Source of the DNA: Tupaia tana
Lineage: Eukaryota; Chordata; Mammalia; Scandentia; Tupaiidae
Direction: 5' to 3'
Length of the DNA stretch: 64,000 nucleotides
NCBI GenBank assembly: GCA_026018925.1
Contig: JAKSZU010000029.1
Span: forward strand, 11,197,378 to 11,261,377
Shown: piece after piece, positions 48,817-60,867 of the stretch
Layout of the letters: each line of letters opens with the position of its first letter
Position numbering within the stretch: position 1 is the first letter of the stretch
Notes under the pieces: generated by a model
Databases searched by the model: none
What the model saw: only the letters and a program-made list of their open reading frames with translations
Told to the model about the DNA's origin: nothing
Made by a program: the position numbers and the translations under genes

Positions 48817-49159
48817 ATGCATATATGGTTTTTGATTGACTCATCTTTGGCTCAGTTTTGTCACCAAAAATGTGAATTCTTCCAAACTTTTTTTCTCTCC
48901 CATATTCACTGTGTCCTTCATAATAAGCTATGTACTGTTGTGGCTTGTAACATTTGCTTAGGATAAACAAGAATGAATGCTGTTTTCATTCATACTCATA
49001 TGAAGACAAAGCTTCATCTAGTTCTCCTTGGATATCTAGCTGTCATTATTGTCCTAATTTTAACTGGCAATAAAAGTCTTTTCTCACTTCACAGTTTGAA
49101 TCTTCTGTCATTAATATTGTATGTTTTTCCAGAAAACTGTTAAAAAAAATAGTTTGATC

Positions 49160-49420
49160 AGGAGCCAGCTGGTTGTGTGCTGGTTTAGGCAATCTGGATG
49201 TCACATGGCTGACTACATGGTTTCAGTCCTCAAGCCAGCAGTTTGAAAAATATGTTGGGTGCATGTGCATGTATGCCCCAACACCTGAGAGAATAGAGGA
49301 GAAGAAATGACACATTGCCAGTCCTCCTGGGACTTGTTTTCTCCCTCTCTCTCTTCCTCTTCCTCTCTCTCTCCAGCAACTGTATGCACCTATAGCAAAC
49401 AAAAGAAAAAAAGAAAAGAA
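49160..49420 (+). mobile_element. SINE-A-like copy (right arm)
   Basis: Mirror of 32465-32722. Confidence 0.65.
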
Positions 49421-50002
49421 AAGTAAATAGTTCAGTTGAGCCTGTCAGTGGTGTGGAGATTAAGGGAACAGATTCCCTACAATATTACAGTGTTTAAATG
49501 GGGTAGTTCTTGTATTGGCTAATTATATGACATTAATATGTTGTACATTGTTTAAGACATGGCATAAAAATAATTAAAAAATTCAGAAACAACTTATATG
49601 TACTTGCTCTGAGGTTACCAACTGGTATGAAACAGTATTGTTTTCAAGCCTAAAGTATATAGGTAATCTTGATGATTATACATTTTTAGTTCATGGTCAG
49701 AGTTTTCATGATTCGCTGTGTTCATTATGATATCTTAGATTAAGACTATGACTTATTATTGGATGGTAAAAGAAAGTGTTCATTCAAATCAGTGCAGCTA
49801 TTGAGTCTAACATGATAAGGGACAGGGAGTCAAGAGCTTACACATAGCAATATGGAAACAAAATGGGGTAAATTAAGAGACATTAAATAGTTGAGAATAC
49901 TGCTGCAGTTCCCATTGACATCATGTGTATTTTCTTCTTTTTTTTTTTTTAATTGAAAAGTAGGAGGCAGAGAGATCACAGAGTAGTTAAATATGTTTCT
50001 AC

Positions 50003-50127
50003 TTGTCTGATTAGAATAGTGTCCATCTGGGCACAAATCACCACATAAAGCAGCAGGCAGGCTGTCCTTCTTGTGGAATTTTCGAGAATCCAGGAGCACA
50101 GCTCTGGCTACACACAGATTGAGGAGT
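50003..50127 (-). pseudogene. V2R copy 2, exon 5 with 1-nt insertion
   Basis: 125 nt instead of 124: plus-strand ATCACCACAT here against ATCACACAT in the mirror of the left copy. The frame breaks in the middle of the cysteine-rich segment. One substitution is also present (AAG to GAG context). Splice sites intact. Confidence 0.84.
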
Positions 50128-50677
50128 CTAAGGAGGAAAAAAGAATCATTAGTCATAATTTTGCACATCATTAACAGTATTAGCAGGACATGTTTGACCT
50201 TCAGTAAAAGGTCATCACTATGTCTGCCCTCAATTTTACCATGTTGATAATACTTATATTTCTAATTATGGGCTAGTATGGTTGGCTTTTTTATTCTTAA
50301 ACTGGTTACCAATATTATCATTATATTTGGTTACTGTTATTGTAGACAATACTAACAGCTCCAGGATTTTTTTTCTACTGATATCTCAGCATTTTATCAA
50401 TAAATTTAAATGCAGGATTCTTTGTGTTAATAATCTGATAACTTCTGGCCAGAGCATATTTTTACAATTGCACTCAAAATTGGTTGGGTAGAAGATTTTA
50501 AGTTCTACATAAAATACTCTAATGCCAAGAGAAGTAGGCATCCTAACAAAAATAACAAACTTAAGGAAATAAATGACAAAGAGAAACAATAACTACATTA
50601 TAAACCATGGTTGCGGCTAATAATTTTCTGAGCTTTTTAGTCCACGTGATGAATTGTTTTCATTGTCTTAAACATAT

Positions 50678-50915
50678 GGGGACCGGCAGATGGCATAATG
50701 GTTATGTTGCTGAACCCCCACATAGTTGACTGTGGTTCAAGTCCTATACCTGGTGGCTTAAACTCATGCCACATGCATATGTACCCAAAATCCTGAGAGG
50801 AGAATGAAGAAGGGAATGTAGCATTGCCAACACCCCTAGGGGTAATTTCTCACTTTCTGTCTCTCTGTCTTTCTGGTGAGTGCACATGGCCTATAGCAAA
50901 AATTTTTCAAAAAAA
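50678..50915 (+). mobile_element. SINE-A copy (right arm)
   Basis: Mirror of 30975-31212: GGGGACCGGCAGATGGCATAA head. Confidence 0.8.
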
Positions 50916-50949
50916 ATTTAAACACATATAGGGTGATTCTATTTTGGAA

Positions 50950-51195
50950 TTTCCATAGGTGTGTGTCCTCTCTAGAGAGAGAAAGAGAGAGAAGGGAAAT
51001 GATAAGCATCCCTCATGGGGGTATGGTCATGCTGCAATCTATTATCTCTCCATTCTTGCCTCCTTTAGAATTTTGGGACAGACATACACACATGCTCACT
51101 GTTCTTTTCAAGCCATCAGGTCCAGATTTGAACTATGTTGTTAGTTATATAAAGTCCAGCTTACTTAACCACTAAGCTAAGTGCTGGCCTCTAAA
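50950..51195 (-). mobile_element. Divergent SINE-A-like copy (right arm)
   Basis: Mirror of 30698-30945. Confidence 0.6.
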
Positions 51196-51484
51196 AAAAA
51201 AGCATTCTTCCTAAATAAATCACATGTCTAATTGCTTTGGATTGTCCAACTGTGGAAAGCTTAATAAAATCATGGTCAATTGTTTTATGAACCCAAGGAG
51301 AACAAGAGTTGATTACAGTGGTATGCCAAATAAATAAGGATAATGTAAATGAGGTCTATAAGAGGTAGAATGGCATCAGTACATAATTAACTTGTATTTA
51401 CAGTATATCTAGTTAAAGTAAGTTATTTGATTATATATGGCTAAGGATTTCAGATTTCAGGATATATAAAACCCTGTCTTTAAA

Positions 51485-51504
51485 TAAGTAAGTAAGTAAG
51501 TAAG

Positions 51505-51538
<34 letters not shown>
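51485..51538. repeat. (TAAG)n/(TAAA)n microsatellite (right arm)
   Basis: Mirror of 30361-30412 with a slightly different unit count. Confidence 0.95.
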
Positions 51539-51539
<1 letters not shown>

Positions 51540-51772
51540 GGCCAGTAGGTGGCACTGTGGTTAAGATGCTGGACACCCACGTGACTAAATGTGGTTTGAG
51601 TCCTGAAACTGGTGGCTTGAAAAATCACACAAGGTGCATGTGTGTGTGTGTGCCCAAAATCTTAGGAGGAGAATAAAGGAGACAGGATTGAAATGTGACC
51701 ATCTCCCTGGGGAGGGAGTTCTCACTTTCCCTCTATCTCTCACCAGTGAGTGTACATTCTCTATTACAAATA
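51540..51772 (+). mobile_element. SINE-A copy (right arm)
   Basis: Mirror of 30128-30358: GGCCAGTAGGTGGCACTGTG head. Confidence 0.75.
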
Positions 51773-52644
51773 TATACATATATGATTTTATATGTATATA
51801 TATTTATATATTTACAAACACACACATATACACAAACATGTATAAATATAAACATTTATATATACATATATGTGTATGTATACTTTATATATGTATGTGT
51901 ATATATACTTATATATTTATACATATACATACACATATGTGTTTCTATATACATATTATATATACATATATTGATATATGTATGTATATTTGACATATGT
52001 ATGTATACATAAAAGTATATATACACAAAATATATAATGCATACGCAAGTATATGTACATACTTTATAAATACATATACATAATAAAAATACATATATGT
52101 ATATATAAAAGTATATAATACACATACATATTATACATATTATATACACAAATATGTATATATAGGAGTGTATATATAAACATACTTTATAATATATACA
52201 TACTAAAAATATATATAATATATGTGTGTATAAATGTATATATTATACACATTATATGCACATATGTACATGTATGTATATTTACATTAAATATACTTAC
52301 ATATTTATACATATATATGCATGTATACATATATTATATATATTTAGTATGTATAAATATTGATAAAGTGTATATATACTTCTATATCTCATATTATACA
52401 TATATATTATATATATTTTTAGTATGTATACATATTTTAGTATGTATGCATATTTATAAAGTATGTATATATATACTTCTATATGTATACATGTATAATA
52501 TTTTATTCATTTTATGTGTGTATATGTGTATATTTTACATACATAAAGATATTATATACACATATATGTGTATAATATATATAAATATATACACATAATA
52601 TGGATAATACATGTATATACTTTTGTATATTAACACTTATATAC
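51773..52644. repeat. AT-rich alternating tract (right arm)
   Basis: Mirror of 29264-30127, with several small unit-number differences. Confidence 0.95.
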
Positions 52645-52886
52645 ACATACACTTTTCTTTTTAGAGAGCTTTTTGCTCTGGGGTCCATGCACTCTCCAGA
52701 GAGACAAAAAAGCGAGAAATCACCCCTCAAGGGGGATGGCCATGCCTCAATCTCTTCTCCTTCATTCTCCTCTTGGGCTTTTGGGCACACGCACGTGCCC
52801 AGCATGAGCTTCAAGCTGCCAGATTCAGGACTGTTGACTATGAGGGGGTCTAGTGACATAGCCATTATGCCATCTGCCAGTTCTGC
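52645..52886 (-). mobile_element. SINE-A copy (right arm)
   Basis: Mirror of 29022-29263. Confidence 0.75.
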
Positions 52887-53364
52887 CATACACACTTTTA
52901 TGTACTTCACAATGATGAGAAACTTCTTATATGATAGTGCTCTCATAGATTATAATAGACTAAACTGTACAGCTTAGGTGTGTAATAGCCTATACTACCT
53001 GAGTAATCACACTATGGTGTTCAAACAATGAAGGAATTGATTAACCATGAATTACTCAGTACATTTTCTTCTTGAGAAGCAATGGGTAATTGTATATATA
53101 CATAGGTACATATGTGCATGTGTATATGTATATTCATTGACTTTTTAAAATATTACCTCCAAAACAGACAGAATATATATACACACATTAAAAAGGCAAC
53201 AGATTATAGAAATCTAGGAGTAGTTATAATAAGCAAGAGTACAAAGCACAATGTCAAGTTGTGAAAGCGAGAATTTACTGCTGAGTTAAATGGAACATGT
53301 AATCTCATTTTAGCCCTCTATTGAGATACCTCTCTATTTAGACAATTCTGCAATTATATCATAC

Positions 53365-53589
53365 CTTTTTGAATGTAGCAGGCCATTTTATCATCTCACT
53401 ATTGATAGCCATGCCTGGATTATCTGGACTCTGGGAGACAAACTCTCCTATTTTAACCAGCATCCAACTGACATTAGAAATTTTCACAAGGTTCAGGATA
53501 TCATACTGTGCCATATGTTTTTTATCATCAAACGACATGTAGTCCCCTTCACTGTTTGTAAATTGACTTTTTCTCAGAAATGGGTGAAG
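53365..53589 (-). pseudogene. V2R copy 2, exon 4
   Basis: 225 nt, predicted protein identical to left exon 4, with intact splice sites. Confidence 0.86.
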
Positions 53590-53689
53590 CTGGAGGAGAA
53601 GCATAATGTAGAGATGAGGAGTATACTCAAAGTAGAAGAAAAAGTTTATACTTATCTTCTAATTCTTTTTCATACCTCCTTACCCTCTA

Positions 53690-53882
53690 GTTTTTATTTT
53701 AAATTTTATTTATTCATTCATTTATTTTTAATTTGACTAGAGAGAGACACACACACACAGAGAGAGAGAGGGAAAGTGAGAAAGCAAACAAGCAAGCCAC
53801 CAGGTCCAGGAATTGAACCGTGATCACCCATGTGGGAGTGTCCAGCACTTTAACCACCATGCCACCTGTTGTCCCCCCTCTA
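53690..53882 (-). mobile_element. SINE-B copy (right arm)
   Basis: Mirror of 28025-28215. Confidence 0.8.
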
Positions 53883-54059
53883 GTTTTCTTTTTTAGTAGA
53901 CACCTAGCTTTGGGTAGTTCTCATCCTAGAAACTCAAGTGAGACAAATTCTACTTTTTCTATAAAAATTATGGGAGAATAAATGCATCATATTAGAGAAA
54001 TTTTAGGATATTTACTAGAGGATGTTTTAGGTGTGAGTTCTGATTAAAATCCTGAAAAA

Positions 54060-54257
54060 TAGTATGTATTGGAATTGAGCCCCTGACACAATAGCTTAAA
54101 AAATCATGCCAGGCATGTGTGCATGCATGCCCAGAATCCTGAGAGGAGACTGAAGAAGTAATTTCAGTGAGACCATCACCTAGGGGATGATTTCTCACTT
54201 TACTTCTCTCTCTGTCTCTGGAGAGTGCACTCACCCTATAGCAAAAACCTCTAAAAA
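54060..54257 (+). mobile_element. SINE-A copy, head truncated (right arm)
   Basis: Mirror of 27653-27850. Confidence 0.7.
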
Positions 54258-54261
54258 ATGG

Positions 54262-54525
54262 ATAAATGGGTACAACAGTTGGCATGGTGTTTAAGGCACT
54301 GGATCCCACATAGCTGACTGTGCAGTTCAAGTTCAAGACCTGGTGTCTTGAAAATCATGCTGGACACATGTGAGTGCATGTTTGAAATCTTGAGAGTAGA
54401 CTGAAGGAGAAGGGATTGCAGCATGACCATTCCTACCTGGGGGTGATTTCTCACTTTCTCTCTCTCTGTCTGTCGTTTTCCTTTTCTCTGTCTGATGGGG
54501 GCATGTGCCCTATAGCAAAGGAAAA
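54262..54525 (+). mobile_element. SINE-A copy (right arm)
   Basis: Mirror of 27385-27647. Confidence 0.75.
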
Positions 54526-54719
54526 ACAAAAGGAAAATGAGCTTAACAAGCAACTTTCAAAAAGACATACAAATAGCCAAAAAGCTTATAAAAAAAAGTT
54601 CAGTATCTTTTTAAGAGCAGAGTCCAACTGAAATTCAAATAAGTATTTTTTTCAATTTTAATTATTTTTTAAAAAATTACATTTAATCACTTTATAGCTT
54701 TCCAATGTCCAACATCTAA

Positions 54720-54978
54720 CTACTTTCAATGGCAAGTTCAGCTGATATATAAATACTTGTGAACACAAGTCTGACTTTAGGCAGAAACTCTGTGGGTAGA
54801 ATAAATATACTATATATATCTATATATCAGCTGAATTTGCTATTGAAAATAGTTAAATTAATTAAGATATTTTGTGAATCAACAAAACGTGTGGGGGAAA
54901 AGAAATGGAAAGCAGTTGTAGATACCAGAGACAGTGTGGGAGGAGGGTGGGAAATGGCAGAGGGTGAGAAATAGGGGG

Positions 54979-55020
<42 letters not shown>

Positions 55021-55235
55021 CAAGAAATGAAAACTTAGTTGATGATAACATGTATAATTAACCCACTATACAGTGTATTCTGGATGGGAAATCACATTTT
55101 GTATGCTGTGATGATGTTCAATGTATGTAAAATAAATAAATTTTAAAAATAATAAATAAATACAATTAAATACTTTTTTTAAAAAAAACTGAATTGGAAA
55201 ACTATAATGTACTGTCAAGCAAAATACTAATAAAT
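54720..55235 (+). mobile_element. L1 3'UTR fragment (right arm)
   Basis: Mirror of 26690-27200. Contains (AT)n at 54980-55018, longer than the left copy. Confidence 0.65.
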
Positions 55236-55254
55236 ATGACAAGAAAATTTTAAA

Positions 55255-55410
55255 AAGAGATGTCAAACATGTTTTCATATGCGTTTTGGCCTTTTGTATG
55301 TCTTCTTTGAAGAGTTGTCTGTTCAGGTCATGTTCCCATCTTGTAATTGGACTGATTTTGTTTTATTGGTAAGGGGCTTGTGTTCCCTGTATATTCTGGT
55401 TATCAACAGT
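55255..55410 (-). mobile_element. Short L1 ORF2 fragment (right arm)
   Basis: Mirror of 26515-26665. Confidence 0.7.
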
Positions 55411-55953
55411 GATACATATATAGTGATGACCCTAATTTGATTAATACACATTGCATGCATATTTTGGAAAAACCACATTTAATACCGTAAATGTTTGAGA
55501 ATTAAATGTAAATTTAAAAATATAAAATCAAATATAAAGAAAAACATCTAAATAAAATAAAAATCAAATTTAAAGAACCTGAAAGTACATATAAAATATC
55601 ATTGTTGTTAGTATGAATGACAATTCGATTGTACATAAAACTTCTAATATTATTTTTTACATTTCTTCATTTGTTGGGGTCTAGATGTTAAATATTTTTA
55701 TTTATTCAACAAATATAATTATTATGTTTATCTCTTGGGCATAAGGAATGTTCTTAAATACATTTCATACATGGGTTCTAAATACAGATAAGATTAGTTG
55801 AAATTCTACATGAAGTTATTTACAAACTAAGTAGCACATACTGAGCTATATGCACCAGGGGTATTCTCGTATATCAAAATAAAATCATCATATTCATAAT
55901 TGTTGCATATTCTCTAAGTACACCTATGTCTGAACACAATTCAGTTCCTAGAG

Positions 55954-56097
55954 TCATTCAGGTATGTTATGTGGAATGCATTTCAATGTGGCCAAAAGCA
56001 TTACACAAAAAGCTTGGAATACAGCATATCTATCACTACATGTAAAATAACTAGAGTCTGATATGGTCATTATGTCAACATTTTCTGACACTGGATA
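55954..56097 (-). pseudogene. Right-arm copy of the exon 3 relic
   Basis: Mirror of the intron 3 relic, with the same conserved residues ([15 protein letters not shown]) and only one to two base differences. Shows that the relic predates the inverted duplication. Confidence 0.6.
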
Positions 56098-56418
56098 CAT
56101 TCCCAGGAAAAATAAATATGTTATCAAATTTTTCCTCCCCATGTTTTATCATTAGTCATTTTGAGATATTTTACCATATTTCATTCTATGTTACAAAATA
56201 TTTCTTCTGGTACAAATTCTAATTGAACAGATTGAAACACAAGATCCCTATGATACAATTATCCAAAAAGATATGACAATTACAGGTATATCCACACCCC
56301 CCCCCCAACCATTGAAATAACTCCTTTCATGTTGCCTAAGCTTGTTGATCTTCAGATGAATACCTGGTCACAATATTGTTTCTGTCTCAGTAAAATACCT
56401 CCAAATGCCATTTGGTAC

Positions 56419-56886
56419 TGTTAGGCCAAGCTAGCATAATCACCACCATGTTAGGGAATGCTGGGGCAAGTTAGCTTAATTGCTACCCTGTTAAGTCTTC
56501 AAGGACGGAGCCCACTTTGTTAGGGCCTCAAGGACGGGAAGCAGGAGTCTGGGAACTCTCAGATAAGTAGAAAACGGGAGGGCCCAGCACCTCCGAGGCA
56601 AGGTCATCCAGACCCTTAGCTGAGAGCCCTTATCTAGACCTGAGCAGGTGGTGATAGCTGGACCCTCACTTCTCATACCCCCTCCTTTGTATGTGTTACA
56701 TTCTATGAAAAATCCTGAACTATAAAAGATCCCTTTATCTTAGGCTCGGGGTCCTTGTGAAGGCCCGCTGCTACGGGCAGGAACTTAGACCCCAGCTAGC
56801 TGGAAAAATAAAAGCCTCTTTTGCAGTTGCATTGTCATAGTCTTTTCTGTGTCTCCATTGGTTGGACCGATCTCTGGACCCTTACA
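56419..56886 (+). mobile_element. Solo LTR (class I-like), right arm
   Basis: 468 bp, TGTTAGGCC to CCTTACA, flanked by GTAC at 56415-56418 and 56887-56890. TATA-like CTATAAAAGATC at about 56720 and polyA signal AATAAAAGCC at about 56806. It lies just downstream of exon 3 of V2R copy 2, antisense to it. Confidence 0.87.
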
Positions 56887-56923
56887 GTACTAGATACACT
56901 TTATATTTTTGGAGGACAGTAAC

Positions 56924-57757
56924 CTGCCAGGGAAGAAGTATAACGTGGTCTGCATCTTCTGGTGATCTCACTTCTATTTTCTCTAAAAGCATTTTATGGA
57001 GGACTTGAGCCACTGCATGCACAGCATTATAGATAAAATAGCTAAAATAAGATGTTGTCATCATGTCAAAATTTTCCCAAAACTTTAAGGAAGAATTTGG
57101 TGGGCAATCTCCAATTTTATCACATAGTGACCCAGCAAATGAGCATTCAAAAATATCAATCCAGAATTTAGTGAAGTAAAAGTCCCCTGCATATTGGTAA
57201 GGCTTAAGTGTCTCAAGAAATTGTCTGAAGCCAGGAATTATCTTCTTCTTGTTTGCAAATGAGAGGCTTCCATGAAAAGAGTGAAGCATTTTACTGAAAT
57301 AAGAGAAAACTAACTTCCACTGTGCAGAATAGGGATTTCCAACTATCCACACTTTCCCTGAGATTAAGTAGAATCCTTCCACATAGTGCAAGGTCACAAA
57401 ACTCCCTAGATCACCAAATAGTATGTATACATTTGCAGATGAAACTGCATTTGAATAATGAAACTGCATTTGCATAACGAAATGTATATCAATTATACTA
57501 TAAAGGCCTGTAGCAGCAGGGAGGGTTTTTGTAAAGGCCACACAGATATCTTTCTTCAACATCTCATTTTTTAGATCCTGAAGGAACCGCATTCCTTTCG
57601 TGTCAGAAGATGCAAAGACTGCTACCCACGTCCAGCCAAAATGCAACAACAACCAGATGATTCCATAGACCACAGGGCAGTCTTGGGGGGCCATGTGATA
57701 AAGTGATGGAAATTGTTCTTTATCACTTAGGATGGGGTCAAAAGGACCATATGTGAC
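56924..57757 (-). pseudogene. V2R copy 2, exon 3 with lost splice acceptor
   Basis: Open 278-codon frame differing from the left copy by one residue (Gly to Cys after MAPQD). The intron 2 end reads TTATTCGG instead of TTATTCAG, so the canonical AG immediately before the exon is missing. The donor is the same weak GTTACT as in the left copy. Confidence 0.85.
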
Positions 57758-58564
57758 CCGAATAAGAAAATAAGAAAATTATTCTCTACTTGAGAGCACA
57801 TGAAAAGAAATACTGGATGAAGAGGAAAAACTACTGTAAAAGATAACCAAGTTCTTTTATTCAGGGCCTAAAAAATCATGTTTTGCAGGCACATTGCTTT
57901 TAGGAACAAACAAGTGATGAGTCCTGATTAATGGTATTACAGGCATCCAAGAAAATGTGTAAGGGTAATAGGAAAGTCCTTTTTTGCAGTGGAAACTAAA
58001 GAAAACACAAACATCATGAAGACAGTGCATCATCAGTACGGTGGTTATTTTATTGCCATCGCTTATGAAATTATGGAGCTCAGGCTCTCTGCTGCAGCAA
58101 TCAATTAAGGAAATAAACTTGATGATAAAATATATCTTTATTGTACCAATCTCTTGACACTTTGGGCTTTATTTAATATCACACGTAAACTAAACTTTCT
58201 TGAATACCCAAATTACTTACCCCTTCTGATTCTCTAAAATATGATTGATTTAGAACAGAATTCTCCAAAGCGAATGCCTTCTATGATTGGCAGCAATGCC
58301 CCCTAATCGCTGCTTGTATTAGCTGCTTTCCCTTAAAAGAATTTCTAATTATGCTTGTGTTAGATGCTTTCCCTTCAGAGAATCTGAGAGGTATATATGG
58401 AAACTTTACTTGGAGTCCTTTAAAGAGAATGCCTCAGTGTGGTTAAGATTACATTGGACAGAGTAGTAAGAAAACAACACTGAGCATAACTGAGAAAGTA
58501 TTATTTCTTGGGATCTCAAAAGCTGGAATAGTTCCTTTTCATTTTTACAAATGCAGACCAGATA

Positions 58565-59369
58565 TCTAGGTCTTTATATTTTAATATCCCACAGTCTTTG
58601 TCCTGAAAATATTATATCAGATTGAAGGAGGCAGAACTCCATCTTGGAGGAGCGCCTCCTAGAGAAGTGGGGAATGAAGCAGGAGCAACTCCATCTTGGA
58701 GGAGCACCTCCATTATGAACTGTTAAATTCCTGCGACTGGAAACCTGCCCTCTCCACTTTTGTCTAAGAGTAAATAGAGTGATTAACATTTCTACTGTCC
58801 TTAAAACCCCACTTCTAGTTGCCTTAAGATAAGGTCCAGTCACTGGACCTTGCTCAGAGCCCTAAGATTCCATTGTATTTAGGTAGAGATAGGACATACC
58901 CTTAGGGATGATTAATCTGTTTTTTTGTTGTTGTTGTTGTTTTGTTTTTTTTCCTGCTTCTTTGATTCCCTTTTGCATGCTTTGCTTTGGGTTGAAAAGC
59001 CCTACCCTTACCCATTTCCCCCTTTCAAGCCCACTGCACCTTACCCTCTGAATCATCATGTCATCCCAGACATGATTATGCATTTGTTGCCTTTAAAAGA
59101 GCCCCTCACCTTGCACTCCAGGCTGCGGGGTTTTGAGAGACATGAGTCCCCCATATGGCATCGGCTTAATCAATAAACTCTAATAAATTTGGCTATGTCT
59201 GGATGTCCTCTTATTTCTCGCTGAGCAGACTATAAGGAGATCAGGGCAGATTTCTATGCTGTGGATAGGGTCCCTGAGCACACAACTATGAGATGTCAGC
59301 CATCATTATTCCCTGCAGCTGTGGCATGAATTTATTTGTCAAGGACAGGAATCTGGGTTGAGGCTCACA
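58565..59369 (+). mobile_element. LTR-like block (right arm)
   Basis: Sense view of 22573-23345. Duplicated CTCCATCTTGGAGGAGC at 58640 and 58690, AATAAACTCTAATAAATTTGG at 59171, ending GAGGCTCACA at 59369. Confidence 0.5.
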
Positions 59370-59557
59370 GTATCTACTACTTATCTTCCTCTTCATCCTG
59401 GACACTGTAAATAATATCACAATGCATATAATTTCCTAGAACCTGATTATAATCTTAAATGATGTATAAACACAAACTCCACATTTGTTGTAATAAGTGA
59501 GAGAATAGTGCTAAGAGAGATCCAAACATTTCCTCCCCGAATTCACAATCCATTTAC

Positions 59558-59849
59558 CTGAGGCATTTTGTAGAGCTCCAAAAGACTTCCAATCTGCACT
59601 GAATAATCTGATGCTGTTCCCACAATTACAGCAACAGATCGGTTCTGTGTCTGGCAGTTGTAGTTAGAAAAACCCCGATTCCCTCCAGAGAGCAAAAACA
59701 GAGCATTCTCCATTGTACTTTGTTCACTAGGAAAGGCATTATAGATATCAGAACCCAGGGAAATATTGGGAAGCAGATGGGGATTCCTGTTGATCTCCTC
59801 AATGGCGAACAGAAAGGACAGCATGTATGTGTAATGATTCCAAAACCAT
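59558..59849 (-). pseudogene. V2R copy 2, exon 2
   Basis: Same length as the left exon 2 (292 nt), with intact acceptor and donor. Two residue changes are visible (Gln to Arg in the GGN-GF stretch and Ile to Val in VAVIVG). By itself this exon is functional-looking. Confidence 0.85.
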
Positions 59850-59894
59850 CTAAGCAGAAGGAAATAACATTGGGGATACAAAAGACCATGAGAG

Positions 59895-60155
59895 GGAACC
59901 AGCAGTTAGCATAATGGCTATGTCGCTGGACTCCCACGTAGTTGACCGTGGTTCGCATCCCGGACCCAGTGGCTTAAAACTCACGCCAGGCGCGTGTGCG
60001 TCCGTGCCCAAGATCCCAAGAGGAGAATGGAGGAGAAGGGATTGCGGCGTGACCATCCCCCCTGCAGGGTGATTTCTCACTTTCTGTCTCTATGTCTCTG
60101 TCTGTCTGTCTGGCGAGCGCACGCGCCCTATAGCGAAAACCTCTCCAAAAAAAAA
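59895..60155 (+). mobile_element. SINE-A copy beside V2R copy 2 exon 2 (right arm)
   Basis: Mirror of 21795-22045. GAACCAGCAGTTAGCATAATG head, poly-A at 60148-60156, flanked by AAAAGACCATGAGAG repeats. Confidence 0.85.
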
Positions 60156-60867
60156 GACCATGAGAGAATACTACAAGCAAACAAGAAAATGAAGGTGAAC
60201 TGGACAAATTTCTGGACACATATAATCTACCACGATTGAATCAAGAAGATGTAGAAAACCTGATTAGACCTTTAATAAGCCATGACATTGAATCAGTAAT
60301 AAATAGTCTCTCAGCAAAGAAAATCCCAATGGTTTTCATTCTGAATTCTACAAAACTTTCAAAGACCTAACTCCAATTCTACTTAAACTATTTCTAAAGA
60401 TCCACAAGGAAGGAACTTTCAAAAATGTGTTCTATGAAGCCTCCGTCATGCTCATCCCCCAAACAGACAAAGATATAACAAAAAAGAAAACTGCAAACCA
60501 ATATCCCAGATGAATACAGAAGCAAACATTCTTAATAAGATACTACCAAATAGCATCCAATGACATATTAAAAAGATTATACAAGCATGACCAGGAAGGC
60601 TTTATTCTAGGGATGCAAGGGTGGTTGAACTACACAAAAAAATAAGTGTAATATATAACATTAACAAAAGAAAAATATGTGATTATAACAATTGATGCAG
60701 AACACGCATTTGATAAGACACAGCATTCATTCATTATAAAGACTCTCATGGAAATCAACATAAAATGGACATTTCTCAACAGAAGAAAAGCCACATGAGA
60801 CAAATCCGTAGTCAACATCATACCGAATGCAGAAAATCTAAAGGCTTTTTCATTAAAAACTGAAACA
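60156..60867 (+). mobile_element. L1 ORF2 fragment (right arm)
   Basis: Sense RT-region text (TACCACGATTGAATCAAGAAG, ACATTAACAAAAGAAA) cut by the SET pseudogene at 60868. Confidence 0.75.
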
